From the NCBI RefSeq assembly GCF_005844455.1, contig NZ_SPGF01000002.1:1-64000 (forward strand): 64,000 nt of DNA, read 5' to 3'. The stretch is from Streptococcus mitis. GTDB taxonomy: Bacteria; Bacillota; Bacilli; Lactobacillales; Streptococcaceae. Below the pieces are notes generated by a model. The model saw only the letters and a program-made list of their open reading frames with translations. It was not told the DNA's origin and made no database searches. Shown here piece after piece: positions 48,370-58,410 of this stretch. The position numbers were made by a program, and so were the translations under genes. Numbering within the stretch: position 1 is the first letter of the stretch; the number at the start of each line of letters is the position of its first letter.

Positions 48370-49616
48370 TCTATTCCTTCCATAAAGTAAATCGCTTGTA
48401 GTTTCACATTATTAGCTGCTCTACAAATAGCATCTTTGTCAACTTGATCGAGTTTTGCAATCAAACTTTTAAAGTCTGCTGAAGATTTTCCAAGTAAGGC
48501 ATTTTGATAAGCACGTTCAATCAATGAAGATTGATTATCTTGAGAAAGTAACAAAGACCGACGAATCATTTCCTTGGTCTGCTCTAACTCAAGATCTGTA
48601 AAATAACCTTTTTTTAAATCAAGCAGTTGATTATTCATCATTTTTCGAGCCTGATTCCGATTTTCTCGATCGATACCAGCATACATCCTTAAAAATCCAC
48701 TAAATAAATCAAGCTGACTTGAAATGGTATAAGCTAATCCAGCATTTTCACGGACATTTGTAAAGAGTTTAGAGTGAGCAAATCCACCCAGTAAACCATT
48801 CATTACAATCATGGGTAAATGTTGCTCATCACCATATTCAGCAGAGCAATGATAGCCCAACTCTAAAATAGACTGTCCCACATTTTTCCTAACCATTCTT
48901 TCCTGAAGGATATTGGAATAAGGTTGACAATACTGAACCTTCACATCACCTTCTCGACCTTTAAAACCAAATGATTCTAATACATTTTGAATTTCAACCT
49001 CATTAAAATCACCTAAGAAAAAGAAATCTATTCGATCTTTGTCCAAAAATTCTTGGAAACAAGAATAAGAACTTTGTGGAGTTTCAGCTAAAATACGACT
49101 TCGTAAATCACGATACTCCAATTGGAGACATTCATCATGAAAAAATAATTTATCTAATTCTTTATGTGCAAAATAAAAAGAATCATCCATATCAGCTGCT
49201 AAACTTGCTAGCAATTGCTTTTTCTCAATTTCAAATAAGGCCGAATCAAATCCATTATCAACTACCACGGGTGAAAAAAGAGTTTCTTTTACTAGTTCCA
49301 AAACCTGAGCAGTTAGCACATTTTTCCTACTTAAAAACTCATCACGAACATAAGTAAATGTCAATTCTACAATGTGACTTTGCCCTCTTCTGAAACAATT
49401 GGTTGACATATCTGTACCGTATAGACTAGCCAAGTGTCTTCTCAAATCTTGAGAAGTAGGGTACATCAGATTAGCAGTCTCTAGCATACTCGCACTCAAC
49501 ATGCGACCTGCAATCGTATCAAGAGATAATGGAGCGGTAAAACGCACGGTGATTTTGTTCGTTTTAAACTTCTTTGATTGGATAAAATGTGTTGAAATTC
49601 CATGCACTAACTCCAT
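48366..49616 (-). CDS. M16 family peptidase-like protein (YfmF-like), no zinc motif
   Basis: 416 aa, M16 fold but without an HxxEH. Such subunits pair with a catalytic partner, here the next gene. It has AAGGAGG before the start and a promoter at 49644. Confidence 0.85.
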   Translation of the reverse strand: MELVHGISTHFIQSKKFKTNKITVRFTAPLSLDTIAGRMLSASMLETANLMYPTSQDLRRHLASLYGTDMSTNCFRRGQSHIVELTFTYVRDEFLSRKNVLTAQVLELVKETLFSPVVVDNGFDSALFEIEKKQLLASLAADMDDSFYFAHKELDKLFFHDECLQLEYRDLRSRILAETPQSSYSCFQEFLDKDRIDFFFLGDFNEVEIQNVLESFGFKGREGDVKVQYCQPYSNILQERMVRKNVGQSILELGYHCSAEYGDEQHLPMIVMNGLLGGFAHSKLFTNVRENAGLAYTISSQLDLFSGFLRMYAGIDRENRNQARKMMNNQLLDLKKGYFTDLELEQTKEMIRRSLLLSQDNQSSLIERAYQNALLGKSSADFKSLIAKLDQVDKDAICRAANNVKLQAIYFMEGIE

Positions 49617-49643
49617 GATTTACCTCCTTATATACAGACTTCT

Positions 49644-49652
49644 ATTATATCA
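49644..49652 (-). promoter_or_regulatory. Extended -10 promoter of the M16-rodZ-pgsA operon
   Basis: Minus strand TGATATAAT (49652-49644), about 28 bp before the M16 start. Confidence 0.65.
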
Positions 49653-49746
49653 CGAAAACCTGAAATTTTCTTGTTCTCTGTAACAGTTTTGAAATAAAAA
49701 TCGCTTACATTTCTTCCTGTTTCTATCACTATTTTTAGGAAAATAT

Positions 49747-49755
49747 GGTATAATA
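49747..49755 (+). promoter_or_regulatory. Extended -10 promoter of yaaA-recF
   Basis: TGGTATAAT (49747-49755), 19 bp before yaaA, with GAGGTG as ribosome site. Confidence 0.65.
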
Positions 49756-49774
49756 CCAAAGATTGAGGTGAATT

Positions 49775-50143
49775 ATGGAATACAAATTATTTGAAGAATT
49801 TATTACCCTCCAAGCACTACTCAAAGAACTTGGAATTACACATAGCGGAGGAGCTATCAAATCATTTCTCTCTGAACATTCTGTTTACTTTAATGGGGAA
49901 TTAGAGAGTCGTCGTGGTAAAAAACTTCGCATTGGTGATAAAATTGACATACCTGACATGAATATTGACATCTTGTTGACACAACCTACTTCTGAGGAGC
50001 AAGAGGAATATCAAGCTGATAAAGTTGAAAAAGAACAGATCGCTAAACTTGTCAAAGAGATGAATAAGGGAGTTAAAAAAGATAAATCGAAACCTACTTC
50101 AGCACCTAAAAACAAACAAGCTCCGCGATTCCCTGGTAGATAA
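49775..50143 (+). CDS. yaaA: S4-domain RNA-binding protein YaaA
   Basis: 122 aa. S4-like core in the first 75 residues ([15 protein letters not shown]...[10 protein letters not shown]), a charged Lys-rich tail. Always beside recF in Firmicutes; it may be a ribosome-assembly factor. Two bases separate it from recF. Confidence 0.88.
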   Translation: MEYKLFEEFITLQALLKELGITHSGGAIKSFLSEHSVYFNGELESRRGKKLRIGDKIDIPDMNIDILLTQPTSEEQEEYQADKVEKEQIAKLVKEMNKGVKKDKSKPTSAPKNKQAPRFPGR

Positions 50144-50145
50144 TC

Positions 50146-51243
50146 ATGTGGCTACAAAACCTATCTCTCAAAACTTTTCGTAATTATAAAGAAACGAAAA
50201 TAGACTTCAATCCTAAATTAAATGTCTTTTTAGGACGCAATGCACAAGGAAAAACAAATATGCTAGAGGCTATCTATTTTTTAGCCTTAACGCGTAGTCA
50301 TCGAACTCGAACAGATAAAAATCTCATTCATTTTGATGAAGAACAACTTTATCTTTCAGGTCTCGTTCAGAAAAAAACTGGATCCATTCCCCTAGAAATC
50401 GAACTAACACAAAAAGGCCGTGTGACAAAAGTTAATCACTTAAAACAGGCGCGCCTTTCAGATTATGTGGGACACATGAATGTTGTTTTATTTGCTCCTG
50501 AAGATTTACAACTAATTAAAGGAGCACCTTCGGTTCGACGGAAATTCATTGATATGGAACTTGGACAAATTAAGCCAATCTATCTATCTGACTTAACCAA
50601 TTATAATCATATCCTAAAACAAAGAAATACTTATCTAAAATCAACTCAAAAAATAGATAAAACCTTCCTTTCTGTGTTGGATGATCAGCTAGTTGATTAT
50701 GGATGTCGTGTAATGAATCACCGCTTAGATTTCATAAAAAAACTAGAATCATTTGGGCGTAAGAAACATTTTGAACTTTCTAATCAGATTGAAGAGTTGT
50801 CAATATCCTATCAATCTTCTGTAAAACCAACTGAAAAAGAAGATTTATCAGAATCTTTCAAAATTGCTTTAGAAAAAAGTAGATCCAGAGATTTATTTAA
50901 AAAGAATACTGGTGTCGGTCCTCATCGAGATGACATTTCTTTTTATATAAATGGGATGGATGCTAGTTTTGGAAGTCAAGGTCAACATCGTAGTCTCGTC
51001 CTTTCTATAAAATTAGCAGAAATCGAGTTAATGGAAAGTATTACTACAGAATCTCCGATATTATTGCTTGACGATGTTATGAGCGAGCTTGACAATACCA
51101 GACAACTAAAATTATTAGAAACGATTTCTCAGTCAATCCAAACCTTTATTACAACAACAAGCTTAGATCATCTTCAAAATCTACCAGAAAATCTAAGTAT
51201 TTTCACTATTCAAGATGGTAAAGTTGTTGTAAACAAAACTTGA
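50146..51243 (+). CDS. recF: DNA replication and repair protein RecF
   Basis: 365 aa SMC-like ATPase. Walker [13 protein letters not shown] near residue 30, signature region [15 protein letters not shown] and Walker [13 protein letters not shown]. It loads RecA at gaps through RecOR. Confidence 0.96.
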   Translation: MWLQNLSLKTFRNYKETKIDFNPKLNVFLGRNAQGKTNMLEAIYFLALTRSHRTRTDKNLIHFDEEQLYLSGLVQKKTGSIPLEIELTQKGRVTKVNHLKQARLSDYVGHMNVVLFAPEDLQLIKGAPSVRRKFIDMELGQIKPIYLSDLTNYNHILKQRNTYLKSTQKIDKTFLSVLDDQLVDYGCRVMNHRLDFIKKLESFGRKKHFELSNQIEELSISYQSSVKPTEKEDLSESFKIALEKSRSRDLFKKNTGVGPHRDDISFYINGMDASFGSQGQHRSLVLSIKLAEIELMESITTESPILLLDDVMSELDNTRQLKLLETISQSIQTFITTTSLDHLQNLPENLSIFTIQDGKVVVNKT

Positions 51244-51251
51244 CAATATTG

Positions 51252-51285
51252 TAAAAGAGCTCCTGTTTTCACAGGAGTTCTTTTC
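51252..51285. terminator. Bidirectional terminator between recF and guaB
   Basis: Stem GAGCTCCTGT / ACAGGAGTTC with a 4-nt loop (one wobble) and T/A runs on both sides. Confidence 0.85.
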
Positions 51286-51293
51286 ATTATTTT

Positions 51294-52854
<1,561 letters not shown>

Positions 52855-52867
52855 ATGTTACAGGGGT

Positions 52868-52910
52868 AAATAAAAAACTATCTTTTCTTTGAGATAGAAA
52901 TGATAGTTTC
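52868..52910 (-). terminator. trpS terminator
   Basis: AAACTATC / GATAGTTT (52875-52882, 52902-52909) with a T-rich tail on the minus strand. Confidence 0.7.
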
Positions 52911-52924
52911 TTGTAAAAATAAAC

Positions 52925-53950
52925 TTAGTTAAAGTAATGAAGTCCCATTGCTCCTTTAACATCAGATAGGGTTTGACCTGCAACTTCACGCGCTCTTTCA
53001 CTACCTTTTTGAAGCATATTATACACTTCTCCCATATCCTTAGCAAATTCGATACGGCGCTCACGAATAGGACCAAGTTCACGTTCTAATATTTCAAGTA
53101 GATAACGCTTGGTCTTCACATCACCAAGACCACCTCGTTGATAATGTTCTTTCATTTCAGCAATTTCTTGAGCATCTTCTGGACGACCAAAAACATCTAG
53201 ATAATGGAAAACCATATTTCCTTCAATTTTACCTGGATCCTCAACGCGGATATGATTTGGATCTGTATACATACTCATTACTTTTTTACGCAAAGTATCC
53301 GCATCATCAGCTAAATAAATACCATTATTAAGGGATTTAGACATTTTAGCATTTCCATCCAAACCAGGCAAACGCCCTGCTCTCTCATTTTCTGGATAAA
53401 TACCTTCTGGTTCCACCAAGACATCACAGTTATATGCATTGTTAAAAGAACGAACAATTTCACGAGTCTGCTCAATCATTGGTTTCTGATCTGTCCCAAC
53501 AGGAACATAATTAGCTTTGAAAGCAGTAATGTCAGCTGCTTGAGCGATTGGATAGACCAAGAATCCTGTAGGAATACTTTCCCCAAATCCTTTTTGAGCA
53601 ATCTCTGTCTTGACAGTTGGATTTCGCTCCAGACGTGCTAATGAAACCAGATTCATATAGTACATAGATAGTTCAGCCAGCTCTGGAATCTGGCTTTGAA
53701 TAAAGATAGTCGATTTATTTGGATCCAATCCAACTGCAAGATAATCCAAAGCCACATTTCCGATAGACTCTACAATGGTTTGAGGATCTTTGGCGTGATC
53801 TGTCAAGGCTTGTTGGTCAGCCAAGAACACAAACATATCATACTTATCCTCTTCCTGTAAGAATACTCGATTTTTGAGACTTCCAACATAATGTCCAATA
53901 TGCAATTTTCCTGTTGGACGGTCTCCTGTTAAAATAATGGGTTTAGTCAT
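52925..53950 (-). CDS. trpS: Tryptophanyl-tRNA synthetase
   Basis: 341 aa class I synthetase. HIGH motif as [14 protein letters not shown] motif as NAKMSKSLN. No T-box leader is visible upstream; an extended -10 TGCTATAAT lies 30-40 bp before the start. Confidence 0.96.
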   Translation of the reverse strand: MTKPIILTGDRPTGKLHIGHYVGSLKNRVFLQEEDKYDMFVFLADQQALTDHAKDPQTIVESIGNVALDYLAVGLDPNKSTIFIQSQIPELAELSMYYMNLVSLARLERNPTVKTEIAQKGFGESIPTGFLVYPIAQAADITAFKANYVPVGTDQKPMIEQTREIVRSFNNAYNCDVLVEPEGIYPENERAGRLPGLDGNAKMSKSLNNGIYLADDADTLRKKVMSMYTDPNHIRVEDPGKIEGNMVFHYLDVFGRPEDAQEIAEMKEHYQRGGLGDVKTKRYLLEILERELGPIRERRIEFAKDMGEVYNMLQKGSERAREVAGQTLSDVKGAMGLHYFN

Positions 53951-54042
53951 TTTGTTCTCCTTCGATATAGTCCCTTCAATTATAGCATTTTTTTAATGAA
54001 ATAACCGTAATTTATCAAAATAAATCAGCCTTGCTATTCACG

Positions 54043-54083
54043 ATTTTGTGTAAAGTATACTGTAAATATAATTTACACAAAAT
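54043..54083. repeat. Perfect 12-bp inverted repeat upstream of the ABC-F gene
   Basis: ATTTTGTGTAAA (54043-54054) and TTTACACAAAAT (54072-54083) with a 17-nt centre that holds AGTATACT and another TGTAAA. Looks like an operator, not a terminator (no U run). Confidence 0.6.
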
Positions 54084-54097
54084 TGACAGATAAAAAT

Positions 54098-54126
54098 TTG
54101 AATATTTCCGTATTTTCTAGTAGAAT
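54098..54126 (+). promoter_or_regulatory. Promoter of the ABC-F gene
   Basis: TTGAAT (54098-54103), 17 bp, TAGAAT (54121-54126). Confidence 0.6.
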
Positions 54127-54155
54127 AAGTATATTACACATATAGGAGAAAAACA

Positions 54156-55778
54156 TTGCTTACAGTATCTGATGTTTCACTACGTTTTAGTGATCGTAAA
54201 CTTTTTGATGATGTCAATATCAAATTTACAGAAGGAAATACCTATGGATTAATCGGTGCTAATGGTGCCGGAAAATCAACCTTTTTAAAAATTTTAGCTG
54301 GAGATATCGAACCTACTACTGGTCACATCTCTCTTGGTCCAGATGAACGTCTCTCTGTTCTTCGTCAAAATCACTTTGACTATGAAGATGAACGTGCCAT
54401 TGATGTCGTTATCATGGGAAATGAAAAACTTTATAGCATCATGAAGGAAAAAGATGCTATCTACATGAAGGAAGATTTCTCAGACGAAGATGGAGTGCGT
54501 GCTGCCGAACTTGAAGGAGAGTTTGCCGAGCTTGGAGGCTGGGAAGCAGAAAGTGAAGCCTCTCAACTACTTCAAAACCTAAACATTCCAGAAGAATTGC
54601 ACTATCAAAATATGAGCGAATTGGCCAACGGTGAAAAAGTAAAGGTTCTCCTCGCCAAAGCACTTTTTGGTAAACCAGATGTTCTTCTTTTGGACGAGCC
54701 AACTAACGGTTTGGATATCCAATCTATTACTTGGCTAGAAGACTTCTTGATTGACTTTGATAACACAGTTATCGTAGTGTCCCATGACCGTCACTTCTTA
54801 AACAAAGTATGTACTCACATGGCCGACCTTGACTTTGGAAAAATCAAACTCTATGTCGGAAACTACGACTTCTGGAAGGAATCTTCTGAGCTTGCTGCTA
54901 AATTGCTAGCCGACCGTAATGCCAAAGCAGAAGAAAAAATTAAGCAATTGCAAGAATTCGTTGCTCGTTTCTCTGCCAATGCTTCTAAATCAAGACAAGC
55001 AACCTCACGTAAGAAAATGCTTGATAAGATTGAGCTAGAAGAGATTGTGCCATCTAGTCGTAAATATCCATTTATCAACTTTAAAGCGGAGCGTGAAATT
55101 GGTAATGATCTCTTGACAGTAGAAAATCTAACTGTAAAGATTGATGGTGAGACTATTTTAGATAATATCAGCTTTATCTTGCGTCCAGGTGATAAGACAG
55201 CTCTTATTGGACAAAATGATATTCAAACGACTGCATTAATTCGTGCAATCATGGGAGATATTGACTATGAAGGAACTGTCAAATGGGGAGTGACCACTAG
55301 TCAATCTTACCTGCCAAAAGATAACTCAGCTGATTTCGCAGGGGGAGAATCAATTCTTGACTGGTTGCGTCAATTTGCAAGTAAAGAAGAAGATGACAAT
55401 ACTTTCCTACGCGGTTTCCTCGGCCGTATGCTCTTCTCCGGAGATGAAGTTAACAAACCTGTAAACGTCTTATCAGGAGGAGAAAAAGTTCGTGTCATGC
55501 TTTCAAAACTCATGCTCTTAAAATCAAATGTCCTTGTACTTGATGATCCAACAAATCACTTGGACTTGGAATCTATCTCAAGCTTGAACGATGGATTGAA
55601 AAACTTTAAAGAATCAATCATCTTTGCCAGCCATGACCACGAGTTTATTCAAACTTTGGCTAATCATATCATTGTCTTGTCTAAAAATGGCGTCATCGAT
55701 CGTATCGATGAAACCTATGATGAATTCCTAGAAAATGAAGAAGTACAAGCAAAAGTTAAAGAACTTTGGAAAGACTAA
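54156..55778 (+). CDS. ABC-F family ATPase
   Basis: 540 aa from a TTG at 54156 with AGGAG eight nt upstream. Two ABC domains without membrane helices: Walker A GANGAGKSTFL and degenerate second GQNDIQTTALI (the P-loop Lys is missing), signatures MSELANGEKVKVLL and LSGGEKVRVMLS, and the linker between. YbiT-like ABC-F proteins act on the ribosome. The second nucleotide site is probably altered, as in YbiT. Confidence 0.88.
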   Translation: MLTVSDVSLRFSDRKLFDDVNIKFTEGNTYGLIGANGAGKSTFLKILAGDIEPTTGHISLGPDERLSVLRQNHFDYEDERAIDVVIMGNEKLYSIMKEKDAIYMKEDFSDEDGVRAAELEGEFAELGGWEAESEASQLLQNLNIPEELHYQNMSELANGEKVKVLLAKALFGKPDVLLLDEPTNGLDIQSITWLEDFLIDFDNTVIVVSHDRHFLNKVCTHMADLDFGKIKLYVGNYDFWKESSELAAKLLADRNAKAEEKIKQLQEFVARFSANASKSRQATSRKKMLDKIELEEIVPSSRKYPFINFKAEREIGNDLLTVENLTVKIDGETILDNISFILRPGDKTALIGQNDIQTTALIRAIMGDIDYEGTVKWGVTTSQSYLPKDNSADFAGGESILDWLRQFASKEEDDNTFLRGFLGRMLFSGDEVNKPVNVLSGGEKVRVMLSKLMLLKSNVLVLDDPTNHLDLESISSLNDGLKNFKESIIFASHDHEFIQTLANHIIVLSKNGVIDRIDETYDEFLENEEVQAKVKELWKD

Positions 55779-55786
55779 ATAAAACT

Positions 55787-55821
55787 TCAAAACTCAGTTG
55801 GGTTAACCAGCTGAGTTTTCT
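55787..55821 (+). terminator. Terminator of the ABC-F gene
   Basis: AAAACTCAGTTGG / CCAGCTGAGTTTT (one mismatch), loop GTTAA-like. Confidence 0.7.
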
Positions 55822-55839
55822 AACATTTTATGAGGTAAC

Positions 55840-58383
55840 ATGAAATTATTTTTTAAAACATATTGGACCTATTTTGTTTCTTTCATCATTCCCGTAGTCA
55901 TTATGACAGGAGTATATCTATCTCAAGGTATCTACTGGAATAGTGACAACTCTCCTCTATTAGGAGATGGCTTTCATCAATACGTTATTTTTGATGTAAC
56001 TTTACGAAATATCCTACATGGAAATGGTAGTTTGTTTTACACCTTTACAAGTGGTCTAGGACTAAACTTCTATGCCCTATCTAGTTATTACTTGGGTAGT
56101 TTTCTCGCGCCTCTGGTTTACTTTTTTGATTTAACGAATATGCCAGATGCTGTCTATCTGACAACTCTCTTAAAATTTGGATTGATTGGTCTGTCAACCT
56201 TCTTTAGTTTAAATAAATTATTTAAAAATATCCCTCATACTTTAAAACTAGCCTTATCCACTTCCTATGCTCTGATGAGTTTCACTGTCAGTCAATTAGA
56301 GATAAAAACCTGGTTGGATGTTTTTATCTTGATTCCTTTAATTATAACTGGTTTACACCTACTTATAACTGAAAAGAAATTCTCATTATACTTTACAAGT
56401 CTGTCAATCTTATTTATCCAAAACTATTATTTTGGATATATGACAGCATTGTTTCTTGTTTTCTGGTATCTCTGTCAAATTTCTTGGGACTTTAAAACTC
56501 GAAAATCATCTTTTCTTGATTTCATAATCACCTCCGTTTTAGCTTGTATGGCTAGTTTGATTATGACTCTTCCCACTCTGTTTGATTTACAGACACATGG
56601 GGAAAAATTAACTGAAGTTACAAAGTTTCAAACTGAAAGTAGCTGGTATCTTGATCTCTTTGCTAAGCAATTCATTGGTTCCTTTGACACAACAAAGTAT
56701 GGGGCCATCCCAATGATTTTTGTTGGACTGTTTCCCTTTATTTTGACTATTTTATTTTTTACAATGAAATCTATTAAGTTTCACGTGAAACTTATCTATG
56801 CAATTTTCTTTGCATTTCTAATTGCAAGCTTTTATATTGAAGCTCTTGATTTATTTTGGCAAGGCATGCATACTCCAAACATGTTTTTACATCGCTATGC
56901 TTGGATTTTCTCTACCTTGTTAATTTACACAGCAGCGGAAGTTTTAAATCGTCTGAGAGAAATTAAAATCTGGAACTTTTTAGTTTCGCTTTTTCTTGTA
57001 CTAACAGGATTTTTAGCTACCATCTATCTAAAATCACATTATTCTTTTTTAACAAATTTGAATATTCTGCTTACTCTTGAATTTTTGATTGTCTATTCTC
57101 TTTTACTCCTTGCAGTTATCAAAAAGTTTATCTCTGTGAATCTATTTGCTATTCTAATCTATTTATTTATAATGGTTGAAATAAGTTTAAATGCTTCATC
57201 TCAAATGGACGGAATTGCTAAGGAATGGGGATTTGCTTCTCGAAGTGCATATAGTAGAGATATCCTAGCTATGGAATCTTTCTCAACATATATTGGAAAT
57301 TCATTTACTCGTACTGAGAAACTACAAACTCAGACAGGAAATGACAGTATGAAATTCAACTACAATGGAATCTCTCAATTTTCATCTGTTCGAAATCGTT
57401 CAGCAAGCTCTACTTTGGATAAACTTGGGTTTAAATCCTCTGGGACTAATCTCAATCTACGTTATGGCAATAATAGTATTTTGGCTGATAGTTTATTTGG
57501 AATCCAGTACAATATCTCAGAAAGTCCTAGTGATAAGTATGGTTTCCAAGATGTATATCAAAAAGATAATCTTACCCTATATGAAAATCAATTCTCTCTT
57601 CCGATTGCATTTGCTAGTCAATCTGTTTACAATGATGTCAAGTTCAATGAACACACTTTGGATAATCAGGCCTCGTTTTTAAATCAACTTGCTAATGTCA
57701 ATTTTGATTATTTTTCTCCAATACCTTATGAAAAAACTGAAAATACTGATGATTTGATTAGTGTTACAAGTTCTTCAAATGAAGATGCAGCAATCCAGTA
57801 TCAAATTGAAGTGCCAGAAAACAGCCAAGTTTATCTTTCTTTCACAAACCTTCACTTTTCTAATGACAAACAAAAAAAAGTTGACATCCTTGTAAATGGA
57901 GAAAAGAAAATTTTTACAACTGATAATGTCTTCTCCTTCTTTAATCTAGGCTATACAAAAGAGAAAAAAACTTTCAATATTCATGTTAGTTTCCCTGGAA
58001 ATTCACAAGTATCATTTGAATCTCCTACCTTCTATCGTTTAGATACCAAAACTTTCACCGAGGCAATTCAAAAAATTAAAGAACAACCTGTCACAGTATC
58101 AACTTCTAAAAACAAGGTCTTTACTAGATATGATGTTAAACAAGATACGTCCATTCTCTTCACCATTCCTTATGACGAAGGCTGGTCTGCCTACCAAGAT
58201 GGTAAGAAAATAGAAATTAAACAAGCTCAAACTGGCTTTATGAAAGTTGACGTTCCTAAGGGAAAAGGAACTATTACACTTTCCTTTATCCCTAATGGGT
58301 TTGTTGGTGGATCAATCTGTTCCTTTACTTCTCTTTTACTATTTGCAATCTATAATCACAAACGAAAGTCATCTAAGACATAA
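55840..58383 (+). CDS. YfhO family membrane protein
   Basis: 847 aa. About twelve membrane helices in the first 440 residues with early NSDNSPLLGDGFHQY, then a large extracellular domain of about 370 residues and a last helix near the C-terminus. YfhO proteins are GT-C-like and are linked to glycosylation of lipoteichoic acid in other Firmicutes. The acceptor here is unknown. Confidence 0.85.
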   Translation: MKLFFKTYWTYFVSFIIPVVIMTGVYLSQGIYWNSDNSPLLGDGFHQYVIFDVTLRNILHGNGSLFYTFTSGLGLNFYALSSYYLGSFLAPLVYFFDLTNMPDAVYLTTLLKFGLIGLSTFFSLNKLFKNIPHTLKLALSTSYALMSFTVSQLEIKTWLDVFILIPLIITGLHLLITEKKFSLYFTSLSILFIQNYYFGYMTALFLVFWYLCQISWDFKTRKSSFLDFIITSVLACMASLIMTLPTLFDLQTHGEKLTEVTKFQTESSWYLDLFAKQFIGSFDTTKYGAIPMIFVGLFPFILTILFFTMKSIKFHVKLIYAIFFAFLIASFYIEALDLFWQGMHTPNMFLHRYAWIFSTLLIYTAAEVLNRLREIKIWNFLVSLFLVLTGFLATIYLKSHYSFLTNLNILLTLEFLIVYSLLLLAVIKKFISVNLFAILIYLFIMVEISLNASSQMDGIAKEWGFASRSAYSRDILAMESFSTYIGNSFTRTEKLQTQTGNDSMKFNYNGISQFSSVRNRSASSTLDKLGFKSSGTNLNLRYGNNSILADSLFGIQYNISESPSDKYGFQDVYQKDNLTLYENQFSLPIAFASQSVYNDVKFNEHTLDNQASFLNQLANVNFDYFSPIPYEKTENTDDLISVTSSSNEDAAIQYQIEVPENSQVYLSFTNLHFSNDKQKKVDILVNGEKKIFTTDNVFSFFNLGYTKEKKTFNIHVSFPGNSQVSFESPTFYRLDTKTFTEAIQKIKEQPVTVSTSKNKVFTRYDVKQDTSILFTIPYDEGWSAYQDGKKIEIKQAQTGFMKVDVPKGKGTITLSFIPNGFVGGSICSFTSLLLFAIYNHKRKSSKT

Positions 58384-58410
58384 AAAATCGACCAATTGGT
58401 CGATTTTTTT
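58381..58410. terminator. Bidirectional terminator between yfhO and yhgE genes
   Basis: Perfect palindrome AAAAAATCGACCAATTGG and on to ATTTTTT; it overlaps both stop codons. Confidence 0.88.

Noticed and set aside
53951-54155. Possible T-box leader for trpS
   Set aside because: No T-box sequence (TGGNACCGCG-like) or specifier stem was found; the leader is only about 35 nt.
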